64,000 nt of DNA from an uncultured Paracoccaceae bacterium (GTDB lineage: Bacteria > Pseudomonadota > Alphaproteobacteria > Rhodobacterales > Rhodobacteraceae): assembly GCA_947487205.1 (NCBI GenBank), contig CANKVU010000016.1, positions 1 through 64,000 on the forward strand, written 5' to 3'. Position 1 is the stretch's first letter; each line of letters starts with the position of its first letter. This document shows positions 34,606 to 44,319 of the stretch, one piece after another. The notes under the pieces were generated by a model, which saw nothing but the letters and a program-made list of their open reading frames with translations, was not told the origin of the DNA and searched no databases. Made by a program: the position numbers and the translations under genes.

Positions 34606-35913
34606 TCAATTCGTGGGCTGAAGCCCCTCCGGCTGACCCACGACCACGAAGGACAGATCCTCGGGGCGATAGAGCTCTTCGGCCACGCGCGCGATGTCGT
34701 CGCGCGTGATCGCCTCGATCCTGTCGTTGCGGGTGTCGATATAGTCGGGCGACAGCCCGTCCATCTGCATCGCCACGAGGATCTGGGCGATGTTGGCATT
34801 GCCGTCGAAGCGCAGGGGATAGGCGCCGGTCAGGTAGGTCTTGGCCTCCTCCAGCTCCTCTTCGGTCACGCCCTCGGCGATGCGGCCCCATTCGGCGCGC
34901 ACGACATCGACCAGCTCGGCGGCAGTGTCGTTGGCCGAGGCGGCCTGCCCCAGCAGCGCCTCGGCGTATTCGCGGGGCGCGAGATAGGCGGCGATGCCGT
35001 AGGTCAGGCCCCGCTCGACCCGCACTTCCTCCATCAGGCGGGATTCGAAGCCGCCGCCGCCGAAGATGTGCGTCAGCAGATAGGCGGGAAAGAAATCCTC
35101 GTCGTCGCGCTCGATCCCCTCGTGGCCGAACAGGATCACCGATTGCGGAATGTCGAACTCGACCACCTCCACGCTGGGCGCGATCGACCAGCCGGCATCG
35201 CCGGGCATCGGCGCCTCGCTCGCCGCCGGCAGGTCGCCCAGCAGCTCGTCGAGAAGCGTGCCCAGCGCCTCGGGCGTGATGTCGCCCACGGCCGAGACGT
35301 GCAGCCCCGCGCGCACCAGCGTGTCGCGGTGCGCCTGCACGATGTCGTCCCGCGTCAGGCCGGTGACGCTGTCGCGCGTGCCCACGATCGGGCGGCCATA
35401 GGGGTGATCGGGATGGGCCTTCGCGTCCCAGGTCTTGCGCGCCACCGCGCCGGGGTCGGTCGCCTCACTGGCGATGATCGACAGGACCTGGTCGCGTACC
35501 CGGTCCACCGCCTCCTGGGTGAACGCCGGTTCGACGAGGGAGCGGCGCAGAAGGTCGACGGCCGCGTCGCGGTTCTCGGTCAGGAATCGGGCCGAGACCG
35601 ACACCGCGTCGTCGGAGGCGTCGTAGCCGAACCCGGCGGCGAGCGCGTCGCGCGCCGCGGCGAAGCCCTGTGCGTCCAGATCGCCCGTCCCCTCCTCCAG
35701 CAGGCCCGCCATCAGGTTCACCGCGCCCCGCTTGCCCGCGCGGTCGAGCGCGGCGCCGGGAACGAAGCGGATCTCCAGCGCGGTGAAGGGGATCGAATGG
35801 TCCTCCACCAGCCAGGCGTCGATGCCGCCGGGCGATGTCACCTCCTGCACCTCGACCTCGGCGAGGGCGGGGGCCGCCAGGAGCAGCAGCGCGGCGAGCG
35901 CGGCGCGGATCAT
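34606..35913 (-). CDS. M16 peptidase-like protein lacking the zinc motif
   Basis: A 435-residue M16 (pitrilysin/insulinase) family protein with a signal peptide (MIRAALAALLLLAAPALAEV), so it is periplasmic. Where active members have HxxEH this one reads AVNLMAGLLEEGT, so it cannot bind zinc there. The C-terminal region has the substrate-clamp segment ERGLTYGIAAYL. The gene directly upstream encodes an M16 protein with intact HYLEH and overlaps it by 4 bases. The two probably form a heterodimer with this one non-catalytic. Confidence 0.92.
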   Translation of the reverse strand: MIRAALAALLLLAAPALAEVEVQEVTSPGGIDAWLVEDHSIPFTALEIRFVPGAALDRAGKRGAVNLMAGLLEEGTGDLDAQGFAAARDALAAGFGYDASDDAVSVSARFLTENRDAAVDLLRRSLVEPAFTQEAVDRVRDQVLSIIASEATDPGAVARKTWDAKAHPDHPYGRPIVGTRDSVTGLTRDDIVQAHRDTLVRAGLHVSAVGDITPEALGTLLDELLGDLPAASEAPMPGDAGWSIAPSVEVVEFDIPQSVILFGHEGIERDDEDFFPAYLLTHIFGGGGFESRLMEEVRVERGLTYGIAAYLAPREYAEALLGQAASANDTAAELVDVVRAEWGRIAEGVTEEELEEAKTYLTGAYPLRFDGNANIAQILVAMQMDGLSPDYIDTRNDRIEAITRDDIARVAEELYRPEDLSFVVVGQPEGLQPTN

Positions 35914-37319
35914 GGGGTCACCTCCTGGGACGCGGGGCCGTCGGGCATGGGGGCCGAGGCGGGCGTGGGCGCATCCGCCACCGGTTCGTCGGGCGCCGTT
36001 CCGGGGCCGGTCAGATACCCCGTCACCGCCCGGTCGCGGTTCAGCACCTCGCGGGCGGCGGCGACGATCTCCTCGCCCGTGACCGCCTGCAGGATGTCCG
36101 GCCACGCCGCCACGTCCTCCATCGTCAGCCCGCTGGTCAGCGCGCGCCCGTACCGGTCGGCCAGGGACCGCACGCTGTCGCGGTCATAGATCTCGTCGGC
36201 CCGGATCTGGGTCTTGATCCGCTCCAGCTGCTCGGCATCGACGCCCTCCTCGACGAAGCTCGCCAATTCGCGGTCGAGCGCGGCCTCGGCCTCTTCCAGC
36301 GACGTGCCCGGCGCCGGCACCACGGCCAGGCCGAACGTCGTGTCGTCATAGGCCGTGCCGTTATAGAACGCGCCGACATTCAGCGCCTCGCCGGTGCCGA
36401 ATTGCAGGCGCGTCGCCAGTTCCGAGGTCTGCCCGCCGCCCAGGATCTCGGCCAGCAGGGTCAGGGCCGCGGCCGTCTCCTGCTCGCCCGCGTCGCGTTC
36501 GGGGGCCAGATAGGTCCGCACCAGATAGGGCTGGGCCACGCGCGGATCCTCGTAGGTCAGGCGCCGTTCCGCCAGTTGCGGCGGCTCCTGCGGGCGGCGG
36601 CGCTCGGGCAGGTCGGCGGTGGGCTCCAACGGTCCGTAATGCTCCTCGGCGAGGGCGCGCACCTCGTCCGGGGCGACGTCGCCGGCCACGATCACGATCG
36701 CGTTGTTCGGGGCATAGAACCGCTCGTAGAACGACACCGCGTCCTCGAGCGAGAGGCTCTCCACCTCGTCCATCCAGCCGATCACCGGCCGGCCGTAAGG
36801 GTGGTTGAGGTATTGCGCCGCGTCGCGCTGTTCGGAAAAGAGGGCGGAGGGGTCGTTCTCGATCCGCTGGTTGCGTTCCTCCTGGACCACGCGCAGCTCG
36901 GTCGCGATGTCGCGGTCGTCGAGCTGCAGGTCGCGCATCCGGTCGGCCTCCATCTCCATCATCAGGCCCAGCCGGTCGGCGGCGACGCGCTGGAAATAGG
37001 CCGTGTAATCGGGCCCGGTGAAGGCGTTGTCGCTGCCCCCCTGCGCCGCCACCACGCGGCTGAACTCGCCCGGCTCCAGGTCGTCGGTGCCCTTGAACAT
37101 CAGGTGTTCGAGGTAATGCGCGATCCCGGACACGCCCGGCTCCTCGTCGGCGGCGCCGACCCGGTACCAGACCATGTGGACGACCACCGGGGCGCGGTGA
37201 TCTTCCAGCACCACCACGTCGAGGCCGTTGTCGAGCGTGAAGGTCGTCACGTCGTCCACGGGCTGCGCGGCGGCGGGCGCGGCCAGAAGCGCAAGGGAAA
37301 AGGCGAGCCGTTTGAGCAT
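35910..37319 (-). CDS. M16 family zinc metallopeptidase (catalytic subunit)
   Basis: A 469-residue periplasmic protein with a signal peptide (MLKRLAFSLALLAAPAAAQ). The inverted zinc motif is H68-Y-L-E71-H72, with the distal Glu in ELRVVQEERNQRIEN. The R/Y substrate pair seen in active members belongs to the partner here. It degrades peptides in the periplasm, presumably as a dimer with the downstream non-catalytic paralog. The C-terminus is a Pro/Ala-rich tail. Confidence 0.93.
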   Translation of the reverse strand: MLKRLAFSLALLAAPAAAQPVDDVTTFTLDNGLDVVVLEDHRAPVVVHMVWYRVGAADEEPGVSGIAHYLEHLMFKGTDDLEPGEFSRVVAAQGGSDNAFTGPDYTAYFQRVAADRLGLMMEMEADRMRDLQLDDRDIATELRVVQEERNQRIENDPSALFSEQRDAAQYLNHPYGRPVIGWMDEVESLSLEDAVSFYERFYAPNNAIVIVAGDVAPDEVRALAEEHYGPLEPTADLPERRRPQEPPQLAERRLTYEDPRVAQPYLVRTYLAPERDAGEQETAAALTLLAEILGGGQTSELATRLQFGTGEALNVGAFYNGTAYDDTTFGLAVVPAPGTSLEEAEAALDRELASFVEEGVDAEQLERIKTQIRADEIYDRDSVRSLADRYGRALTSGLTMEDVAAWPDILQAVTGEEIVAAAREVLNRDRAVTGYLTGPGTAPDEPVADAPTPASAPMPDGPASQEVTP

Positions 37320-37399
37320 GATCCTACCGGGCCGGGGTCGTCACGGCCAAGATAGCCACCCGGCCCCGCGCCGCAATCGGATCAACGGGGTTGTGACCC

Positions 37400-37927
37400 T
37401 CAGCGGCTGTTGGGGGCCTCCGGGGGCGGAGCGGCGGGCGTGCGCACGCCCGCGGCGCGCAGCCGCTCCAGCGCCTCGTAGCGGTCGAGCGATTGCCGGG
37501 CATAGGCGTCGGAATAGGTCGAGCGGCGGAACAGCCGGTTCAGCAGCCGGCCGCGATTGTCCTCCCGCAGGGCGCGGTCGCGGGCGGCGAGGTCGGCCCG
37601 GATCGCCGGATCGGTGCCGTAGCGCCCGGTCGCGGCGACCAGCGCCTGCCCCTGCACCGGCGCGGTCGCGCCGCCGGGCGTGCCGCCCAGCGCGACCGTC
37701 GCGTCGGCCAGCGGATCGAGGTCGCTGCGATTGCTGCCGCCGGGGGTGGGCACCGGCAGCGCCGCCAGGTCCCGCGGCTGTTCCAGCGGCCGGTTCGGCA
37801 CGATGGAGAACTCGTCCGGCCCCGGTTCGTCGTTCGACAGGACCCGCAGGTCCGGCTCCCCGCCGCCGCAGGCCGTGAGCAGCCCCACGACTGCCAGCGT
37901 TGCAAGGATGCGCGCCTTCGATGCCAT
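37400..37927 (-). CDS. bamF: DUF3035 lipoprotein, BamF family
   Basis: A 175-residue protein with a lipoprotein signal peptide and lipobox LLTAC (lipidated Cys at about residue 20). The mature part is Pro- and Gly-rich with FSIVPNRPLEQP near the start, which matches DUF3035, described as the alphaproteobacterial subunit BamF of the outer-membrane beta-barrel assembly machine. It lies 53 bp behind lspA, the enzyme that processes lipoprotein signal peptides. Confidence 0.82.
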   Translation of the reverse strand: MASKARILATLAVVGLLTACGGGEPDLRVLSNDEPGPDEFSIVPNRPLEQPRDLAALPVPTPGGSNRSDLDPLADATVALGGTPGGATAPVQGQALVAATGRYGTDPAIRADLAARDRALREDNRGRLLNRLFRRSTYSDAYARQSLDRYEALERLRAAGVRTPAAPPPEAPNSR

Positions 37928-37980
37928 CTCCGCCTCCGATGCGTCCCGGATGCAGGGCTTAGACCAGATCGCGGCCCGCG

Positions 37981-38451
37981 TCACGCCCGCTTGTCGCGCC
38001 CGGTGAACAGGATCAGCCCCACCGCGCCCATGAAGATCGCCACGTCCGCGACGTTGAAGCTGAACGGGTTCTCGATCCCGCAGCAGGACATGTTCAGGAA
38101 ATCGGCCACCGCGCCATAGAGCAGCCGGTCGACGACGTTGCCGAGCGCGCCCCCGACGAGCAGCCCGCCCGACGCCATCGCCCACCGCCCCGGCCGTTCC
38201 CGGGCGAGCCAGCGCACCACCCAGGCCGAGATGCCGAGGGCGAGCGCGACGAGGATCCATTTCGTCGCCGCCGCCTCGCCCGCCATCAGCCCGAAATTGA
38301 TCCCCCGGTTCCAGGCCATGCGAAAGGTCAGGAACGGCGGCGCCACCTCGATCGCCCCGCGCGTGGCGAGGTCCATCCAATGCACCACCGCGAGCTTCGT
38401 CGCCTGGTCGAGCACGAAGGTCGCGGCCGCGATCTGCCACAGCCGGCGCAT
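37981..38451 (-). CDS. lspA: signal peptidase II (lipoprotein)
   Basis: A 156-residue inner-membrane protease with four membrane helices. The aspartate pair is in [19 protein letters not shown] and [11 protein letters not shown]. It cuts prolipoproteins at the lipidated Cys. Its first base overlaps the purH stop region, and bamF, which encodes a substrate, follows. Confidence 0.94.
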   Translation of the reverse strand: MRRLWQIAAATFVLDQATKLAVVHWMDLATRGAIEVAPPFLTFRMAWNRGINFGLMAGEAAATKWILVALALGISAWVVRWLARERPGRWAMASGGLLVGGALGNVVDRLLYGAVADFLNMSCCGIENPFSFNVADVAIFMGAVGLILFTGRDKRA

Positions 38452-40037
38452 CAGTGCCGGAAATGCCGCTGGCCGGTGAGGACCATGGCCAGTCCCGCCG
38501 CGTCGGCGGCCGCGATCACCTCGTCGTCGCGGACCGAGCCGCCGGGCTGGATGACCGCCGCGGCCCCGGCCTCGGCCGCCGCCAGAAGGCCGTCGGGAAA
38601 CGGGAAGAAGGCGTCCGAGGCCACGGCCGAGCCCTGCGTGGGCGCCGCATCGAGGCCCAGCGCCTCGGCCATGTCCTGCGCCTTGCGCGCCGCGATGCGG
38701 GTCGAGTCAACGCGGCTCATCTGGCCCGCGCCGACGCCCACCGTGGCCCCGCCCCGGGCATAGACGATGGCGTTCGACTTGACGTGCTTGGCGACCGTCC
38801 AGGCGAAGAGGAGATCGTCGATCTGCGTTTCGGTGGGGGCCACCTTGGTGACCACGCGCAGGTCGGCGCGGCCGATCCGCCCCGAATCGCGATCCTGCAC
38901 CAGGAACCCGCCCGATACCTGCCGCCAGACCCGGCCGGGCGCGCCCGGATCGGCCAGCCCCTCCGTGGTCAGGAGGCGCAGGTTCCGCTTCGTGGCGAAG
39001 ACCGCGCGCGCCGCGTCGTCGGCGCCCGGCGCGATCACCACCTCGGTGAAGATCCGCGCGATCGCCTCGGCGGTCTCGCCGTCGAGGGGGCGGTTCAGCG
39101 CCACGATGCCGCCGAAGGCCGAGGTGCGGTCGCAATCGAAGGCCCGCGCATACGCCTCGGACAGGGTCTGGCCGCGCGCCACGCCGCACGGATTGGCGTG
39201 CTTGACGATGACGCAGGCCGGATCGCCCTGGCTGAATTCCGAGATCAGTTCGAAGGCCGCGTCGGTGTCGTTGATGTTGTTGTAGCTCAGCTCCTTGCCC
39301 TGGTGCTGGATCGCGGTCGCCACGCCGGGGCGGTCGGAGCCGTCGGCATAGAAGGCCGCCGCCTGGTGCGGGTTCTCGCCGTAGCGCATGGTCTGCCGCA
39401 AGGTGCCGGCCACGGCGCGGCGACGGGGCGCGGCCTGCCCGATCGCGTCCGCCATCCAGGTGGACACGGCGGCGTCGTAGGCGGCGGTGCGGGCATAGGC
39501 GCGCTGCGCCAGCGCGCGGCGGAAGCTGCGGGAGGTGGCGCCGCCGGTCTGGTCCAGCTCCGCCAGCAGGGCGGCGTAATCCTCCACGTCCACCACGACC
39601 GAGACGTAATCGTGGTTCTTGGCGCCGGCGCGGATCATCGCCGGCCCGCCGATGTCGATGTTCTCCACCGCCTCGGCGTATTCCGCGCCGCGCGCCACCG
39701 TGGCCTCGAAGGGATAGAGGTTGACGACCAGCAGGTCGATGGCGCCGATCCCGTGCGCCTCCATCGCCTCCGCGTGGCCGGGATCGTCGCGCAGCGCCAG
39801 AAGGCCGCCATGCACCTTCGGATGCAGCGTCTTGACCCGGCCGTCCATCATCTCGGGAAAGCCGGTCATCTCCGAGACGTCGGTGACGGCGATCCCCGCC
39901 TGCCGGAGCGCGGCGGCGGAGCCGCCGGTGGACAGGATCTCCACCTCCCTCTCCGCCAGCGCGCGACCCAGCTCGACCAGGCCCGCCTTGTCCGAGACCG
40001 AGATCAGGGCGCGTTTCAGGGGGACGAGGTCGGGCAT
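38451..40037 (-). CDS. purH: bifunctional AICAR transformylase/IMP cyclohydrolase
   Basis: A 528-residue enzyme. The N-terminal MGS-like cyclohydrolase domain has [18 protein letters not shown] and [15 protein letters not shown]. The transformylase domain has KHANPCG (catalytic His), RTSAFGG and the closing [12 protein letters not shown]. It carries out the last two steps of IMP synthesis. It is in the conserved run rsmB-heparinase-purH-lspA. Confidence 0.96.
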   Translation of the reverse strand: MPDLVPLKRALISVSDKAGLVELGRALAEREVEILSTGGSAAALRQAGIAVTDVSEMTGFPEMMDGRVKTLHPKVHGGLLALRDDPGHAEAMEAHGIGAIDLLVVNLYPFEATVARGAEYAEAVENIDIGGPAMIRAGAKNHDYVSVVVDVEDYAALLAELDQTGGATSRSFRRALAQRAYARTAAYDAAVSTWMADAIGQAAPRRRAVAGTLRQTMRYGENPHQAAAFYADGSDRPGVATAIQHQGKELSYNNINDTDAAFELISEFSQGDPACVIVKHANPCGVARGQTLSEAYARAFDCDRTSAFGGIVALNRPLDGETAEAIARIFTEVVIAPGADDAARAVFATKRNLRLLTTEGLADPGAPGRVWRQVSGGFLVQDRDSGRIGRADLRVVTKVAPTETQIDDLLFAWTVAKHVKSNAIVYARGGATVGVGAGQMSRVDSTRIAARKAQDMAEALGLDAAPTQGSAVASDAFFPFPDGLLAAAEAGAAAVIQPGGSVRDDEVIAAADAAGLAMVLTGQRHFRH

Positions 40038-40061
40038 CGGCGGGCTCCTTCGCGGGCGGGA

Positions 40062-41765
40062 TCAGACCAGAACGGGCCGGTCGTCATGGACCAGATCGCG
40101 CACCGCATCGGGGGTTTGGGGGGCTTTTGCAAGGGTCCAGGTCACGCGGGTCGCGTAATCGGCGGCCCAGGCCGACAGGACGACCTGCCGCGCGGGTCGC
40201 GGGGCGGGCGCGCCGGCTTCCAGATAGACGCTGCGCTCCAGCGTCACGCGGGCCGCCCCGGACTGGCCCAGGCGCCATTCCTCCCCCGAGAGCAGCGTCA
40301 GCGTCGCGCCGCCGCCATCCGGGTCGATCGCGGCCGCCACGTCGGGATGCAGGTGAAAGCGGATGTTGAACGGAATGCGTCCGCCGGCGGCGTCGAGCGC
40401 CCGCTCGCAGGCGGCCTCGTCCTCCCGCTCCACGGTGGCGATCACGTCCTCGCCGCTCAGTTCGCGCCCGTCGCGGGACAGGTGGAGCTGGCGCACATGG
40501 GTCAGGCCGTGGCTGGCGACATAGCCGTCATGCCCGGCGATGAGGCCGCTCGAACGGGCGGTGACGCGCCGTTCCACCCGCACGTCGCCCGGCCCGTCGC
40601 GGAGCATGCCCGCGCCGTCCTCCCCCGCCAGCCGGGCCGAGGACCGGCCGTCGAGCGTCAGCGTCGAATGGGACGGCGTCGCGCGGCCGGCCCGACGCCA
40701 GCGGTCGCCGAACGCGCGCCCGTCCCCGCAGGAGACGATCACCGGCCGGCGGCCGGAGGTCATCTCGAAGGCCAGCGTGGCGGCATGGGCGATGTGCCCG
40801 GCGGCCCCGCCCGGCGGCGCCGCGGCATCGACGATCACCGTCGTTCGGCCATGGGCCAGCCGGGCATATCCCATCGCCCGGTCGCGCCGCTCGGCCGGGG
40901 GATGGCCGGCGGCGGCGAGCGCGTGGTCGAGCGCGCCGGGCACGCCCCGGCCGCCGCCGTGAAACCGCGCCAGGCCCCCGTCGGCATGGCGCAGGGTCCG
41001 CAGCACCGGCGCGGTGGCGGCGAGCGCCCTGGCGATCCGCTCCGGCACCGGATGGCCCGCCGCGCGGAGATCGCCGCCGAGCCGCGCCAGGCCGGCGAAG
41101 ATCCGGGCCAGCCCCTCGGGGCTGCGGTCGGGACCGGAGCCGTCCGGGGCGATCGCGCCCCCCACCGCCTCGTCCAGCGCCGCGAGGAGGCGGGGGGCCG
41201 GGGATCGGCCATGGGCAAGCCCGGCGCGGAGGCGCGCGGCCAGCGCCTCCAGCCGGTCGGGGCCGGGATCGGCGCGGCGCCAGTGGCGGCCCAGCCAGCC
41301 CGCCTGGGCCGCGAGCGCGCGGGACAGGCGCCGGTCGCGGGCCGCGGCGCCCGCCATCAGGAGCCCGGCATGGTCGGTCCAGCGCGCCACCCGCCTGGCC
41401 ACCGTGAGGGGCGCCCATCCCGGCCCGCGCCCGGTGCCGAACCGGGCGGCCCAGGCGTCCGTCCAATCCCGCGCGCGCGCCTCGGCCTCGGGGGTGGCGG
41501 CGGCGGCGAGATCGTCGAGCCAGGCGAAGGATTGCGCCCAGCGCGCGAAGTCCGGATCGGCGATCGGCACGTCCCAGATCGCGGCCAGCGGCGCCTCGAC
41601 CGCCGTGCCGCGCCACAGGAACCGGCCCGCCGCGAGGCGCAGCCCCCGGTCGGCCCGGCCGGGGGCGGGCGGGCCGGACGGCGCGCGCGGCGGCGTGGCG
41701 GGCGCCGCCGCGAGGCGGAGCCGCCAGCCGAGGCGCCCGAGGCCGGAGAGGCTGTCCTGCGTCAC
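40062..41765 (-). CDS. heparinase II/III family protein
   Basis: A 567-residue protein. The N-terminal two-thirds are helical (alpha-toroid-like, residues 1-300) and the C-terminal part is beta-rich with GHIAHAATLAFEM and SHSTLTLDGRSSARL, matching the heparinase II/III family. Members cut uronic-acid polysaccharides, but this copy has no signal peptide, so its substrate is unclear. The start is a GTG at 41765. It lies 24 bp before purH on the same strand. Confidence 0.82.
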   Translation of the reverse strand: MTQDSLSGLGRLGWRLRLAAAPATPPRAPSGPPAPGRADRGLRLAAGRFLWRGTAVEAPLAAIWDVPIADPDFARWAQSFAWLDDLAAAATPEAEARARDWTDAWAARFGTGRGPGWAPLTVARRVARWTDHAGLLMAGAAARDRRLSRALAAQAGWLGRHWRRADPGPDRLEALAARLRAGLAHGRSPAPRLLAALDEAVGGAIAPDGSGPDRSPEGLARIFAGLARLGGDLRAAGHPVPERIARALAATAPVLRTLRHADGGLARFHGGGRGVPGALDHALAAAGHPPAERRDRAMGYARLAHGRTTVIVDAAAPPGGAAGHIAHAATLAFEMTSGRRPVIVSCGDGRAFGDRWRRAGRATPSHSTLTLDGRSSARLAGEDGAGMLRDGPGDVRVERRVTARSSGLIAGHDGYVASHGLTHVRQLHLSRDGRELSGEDVIATVEREDEAACERALDAAGGRIPFNIRFHLHPDVAAAIDPDGGGATLTLLSGEEWRLGQSGAARVTLERSVYLEAGAPAPRPARQVVLSAWAADYATRVTWTLAKAPQTPDAVRDLVHDDRPVLV

Positions 41766-41844
41766 GTTCCGCCGTGCCTTCGTGGGTCCGTCGGGAACCG
41801 AGGCTAGCGCGGCGCGGTGGCGGTGTCACCGCCCGTCGGGCCGG

Positions 41845-43104
41845 TCAGTCCGGACGGCCGAGGACCGTGACGAAGAAGCCGTCCATGCCGCCCGCCTCCG
41901 TCCAGAAATCGGGGCGCAGGCGCAGGCCCTCCGTCCCGACCCAGTCGCGCGAAATGCCGGGCAGGCGCAGGGCATCCGTCACGACGCGGAGGCCCGGGTG
42001 CCGCGCGCGCGCGTCGCGGACTTGCTCCTCGCCCTCGTCGATCAGGAGCGAGCAGGTGCAGAACACCACCCGGCCGCCGGGGCGCACGAGATCGAGCGCG
42101 CGGTCGATCAACCGTTCCTGAAGGGCGAAGAGGTCGGGCCAGGCTTCGTCGCGGCGGGCCGCCGGCAGGTCGGGATGGCGGCGGATCGTGCCGGTGGCCG
42201 AACAGGGCGCGTCCAGCAGCACGGCATCGAAGGGGCCGCCCTGCCAGTGCAGCGCGTCGGCGGTGACGGGATCGGCGGACAGGCCGCAGCGGGCGAGGTT
42301 CTCCGCCACCCGCCCCATGCGGGGGCCGGAGATGTCGAGCGCGGTGACCTCGGCCCCGGCGGCGGCGAGCTGCAGCGTCTTGCCGCCCGGCGCGGCGCAG
42401 AGGTCGAGCACCCGCTCGCCCGGCCGGGGCGCGAGCGCGCGGGCGGGGATCGCCGCCGCGGCGTCCTGCACCCACCAGGCGCCCTCCTCGAAACCCGGCA
42501 GACGGCTGACCTGCCCCGGATCGGCCAGGCGCAGGGAGCCGGTGGGCAGGAGATCGGCGCCGAGGCGCGCCGCCCAGTCCCCGGCGGTCGCGGGGTCCTT
42601 CACGGTCAGATCGAGCGAGGGCGTACGGGCGAAGGCCGATTCCATCGCCGCGATCGCCTCGGCGCCGAAATCGGCCACGAGCGGCTTGCGGAGCCATTTC
42701 GGCAGCCGCGGCAGGGGCAGCGCGTCCCAGGCCTCCGGACCCTGACGCAGGACATTGCGCAGCACCGCGTTGGCGAGCCCGGCCTGCCCCGCCGCCGGCG
42801 TGGCGCGCACGATCTCGACCGCGGCGCCGACGGCGGCGTGGTCGGGCGCCCCCTCGACCCGGATCTCGGTCAGGGCGAGGCGCATGGCGTTCAGGACCGC
42901 CGGATGCGGCCGGGCGCGCAGGAACGGGCCGAGCGCCCGGTCGGCGCGGTCGCGCCAGCGCAGCGCCGTGGCGGCGAGCCGCCGGGCGCGGGCGCGCTCG
43001 GGCGGGGCCAGCGCGGCGAGCGCCTCGGCGCTGTCCGACAGCAGCGCCCCCTCCTCGGTCACGGCGGTCATCAGGCGATGCGCGGCGGCCCGGGCCTCGT
43101 CCAT
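41845..43104 (-). CDS. RsmB-family 16S rRNA (cytosine-5) methyltransferase
   Basis: A 419-residue protein. Residues 1-125 form a NusB-like domain (ANAVLRNVLRQ), then a SAM-dependent methyltransferase with LDLCAAPGGKTLQLAA, the motif DAPCSATG (one catalytic Cys) and FCTCSLLIDEGEEQV (the second Cys). This is the RsmB/Sun layout; the target base is inferred from family. The ATG at 43104 sits 69 bp from the divergent DUF1674 gene. Confidence 0.9.
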   Translation of the reverse strand: MDEARAAAHRLMTAVTEEGALLSDSAEALAALAPPERARARRLAATALRWRDRADRALGPFLRARPHPAVLNAMRLALTEIRVEGAPDHAAVGAAVEIVRATPAAGQAGLANAVLRNVLRQGPEAWDALPLPRLPKWLRKPLVADFGAEAIAAMESAFARTPSLDLTVKDPATAGDWAARLGADLLPTGSLRLADPGQVSRLPGFEEGAWWVQDAAAAIPARALAPRPGERVLDLCAAPGGKTLQLAAAGAEVTALDISGPRMGRVAENLARCGLSADPVTADALHWQGGPFDAVLLDAPCSATGTIRRHPDLPAARRDEAWPDLFALQERLIDRALDLVRPGGRVVFCTCSLLIDEGEEQVRDARARHPGLRVVTDALRLPGISRDWVGTEGLRLRPDFWTEAGGMDGFFVTVLGRPD

Positions 43105-43173
43105 GGCGGGATCCTTGTTGCTGGGCGATGGCGGCGTATATGAGGAGCACGCGTTTGACCAGCGAGGCCGTTG

Positions 43174-43356
43174 ATGACGGAGCGCCACATTCCCGACGAC
43201 CTGCCCGCCCCCGCGCGCCGCGCGCTGCAGGAGGCCGAGGCGCGGCGGCGCAAGGCCGACGCCGAGGCCCTGCCCCCCGAACTGGGCGGCCGCAAGGGCC
43301 CCGAGCCCACCCGCTATGGCGACTGGGAGCACAAGGGGATCGCGATCGACTTCTGA
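43174..43356 (+). CDS. DUF1674 protein (SDHAF4-like assembly factor)
   Basis: A 60-residue protein: a charged helical N-terminus and the conserved end GGRKGPEPTRYGDWEHKGIAIDF, of which the final DWEHKG-x-x-DF block is the DUF1674/SDHAF4 signature. In mitochondria SDHAF4 helps load the flavinylated succinate dehydrogenase subunit; the bacterial role is inferred from homology. The ATG at 43174 follows a TTG that could also serve. Confidence 0.88.
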   Translation: MTERHIPDDLPAPARRALQEAEARRRKADAEALPPELGGRKGPEPTRYGDWEHKGIAIDF

Positions 43357-43503
43357 TCGCGGCCCGACCGGGAAACAATCCGCGCCGTCCGCCTTCCGCT
43401 TGCGAAAGCGGTGGACGATTCGCGTGGCCGATTCTATGCTGCCCGCATTCAGAGGCGCCGGGACACGGCAATCCGCGCCCGAACGCAGGCAGAGGCATCG
43501 AGA

Positions 43504-44292
43504 GTGCAGACCAATGTCGCCAAAGGGGCGTCCCGTCCCGTCCTCGCAGCGGTCGAACCGATCCAGATCCGGGGTCGGTTCCTGACGGCCGTCGCCCTGA
43601 AGATCACCGCGCCCCCCACCGAGGGATTCTATGCCGGGCTGGACACGCGCCTGGCCCAGACGCCCCACTTCTTCGACGACGCGCCGGTGATCCTGGACCT
43701 GTCGGAGGCCAAGGATGTCGGCGGGTCCGACCTGACCGGGCTGGTGCGCGCGCTGCGCGACCGGGACCTGGCGGTGTTCGGCGTGCAGGAGGCCGGCGAG
43801 GCGCTGGCCGAGGCCGCGCGGTCGCTGGGCCTCGTGTCGCTGGCCGGCGGGCGGGACGCGCCGCTGCGTGGCACCGCGCGCAAGGACCCCGCGGCCGCCA
43901 TCGAGAGCCGCAAGAAAGCCGCCGCCGCGGCCCCCGCGCGGGAGGCCGAGAAGCCCGCCGCGCCGGTCAACAAGGTCATCACCCATCCGGTCCGCTCGGG
44001 CCAGACGATCGTCGCCGATCGCGGCGACCTGACCGTGATCGGCAATGTCAGCTCGGGCGCCGAGCTGGTGGCGGTGGGCAACATCCACATCTACGGCCGG
44101 CTGAACGGCCGGGCCATGGCCGGGGCCAACGGCGACGAGGCGGCGCGGATCTTCTGCAGCGACCTCGATGCCGAGCTGCTCGCCGTGGCCGGGCTCTACC
44201 GGACCAACGAGAATATCGGCCCCGACGTGCGGCGGCGCTCGGTGCAGATCTTTCTCGAGGACGAGCGGCTCCGCATCCAGCCGCTCGGATGA
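43504..44292 (+). CDS. minC: septum site-determining protein MinC
   Basis: A 262-residue inhibitor of FtsZ ring formation. The N-terminal domain begins PIQIRGRFLTAVALKI and has VILDLSEAKDVGGSDL. A linker rich in Ala and Lys spans about 135-165. The C-terminal beta-helix has HPVRSGQTIVA, DLTVIGNVSSGAELVAVGNIHIYG and GRAMAGANGDEAARIFC. The GTG at 43504 is chosen because GAGG lies eight bases upstream and the domain starts soon after; GTG at 43411 would add unrelated residues. minD follows. Confidence 0.93.
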   Translation: MQTNVAKGASRPVLAAVEPIQIRGRFLTAVALKITAPPTEGFYAGLDTRLAQTPHFFDDAPVILDLSEAKDVGGSDLTGLVRALRDRDLAVFGVQEAGEALAEAARSLGLVSLAGGRDAPLRGTARKDPAAAIESRKKAAAAAPAREAEKPAAPVNKVITHPVRSGQTIVADRGDLTVIGNVSSGAELVAVGNIHIYGRLNGRAMAGANGDEAARIFCSDLDAELLAVAGLYRTNENIGPDVRRRSVQIFLEDERLRIQPLG

Positions 44293-44319
44293 GGACTCAA
44301 TCGTGAACGGGAGCTTCCA

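Noticed and set aside
32743..36189. 1148-codon open frame on the plus strand opposite mutL and the M16 genes
   Set aside because: It is a shadow of GC-rich genes on the other strand; composition is Arg/His/Gly-rich with no domain, and mutL and M16 motifs lie on the minus strand.
40062..41765. Heparinase-family gene as part of a polysaccharide utilisation cluster
   Set aside because: No signal peptide and no neighbouring transport or sugar genes; it sits in a conserved housekeeping run with rsmB and purH.
38454..41807. 1117-codon open frame on the plus strand opposite purH and the heparinase gene
   Set aside because: Same effect of high GC at codon positions; purH motifs on the minus strand explain the region.
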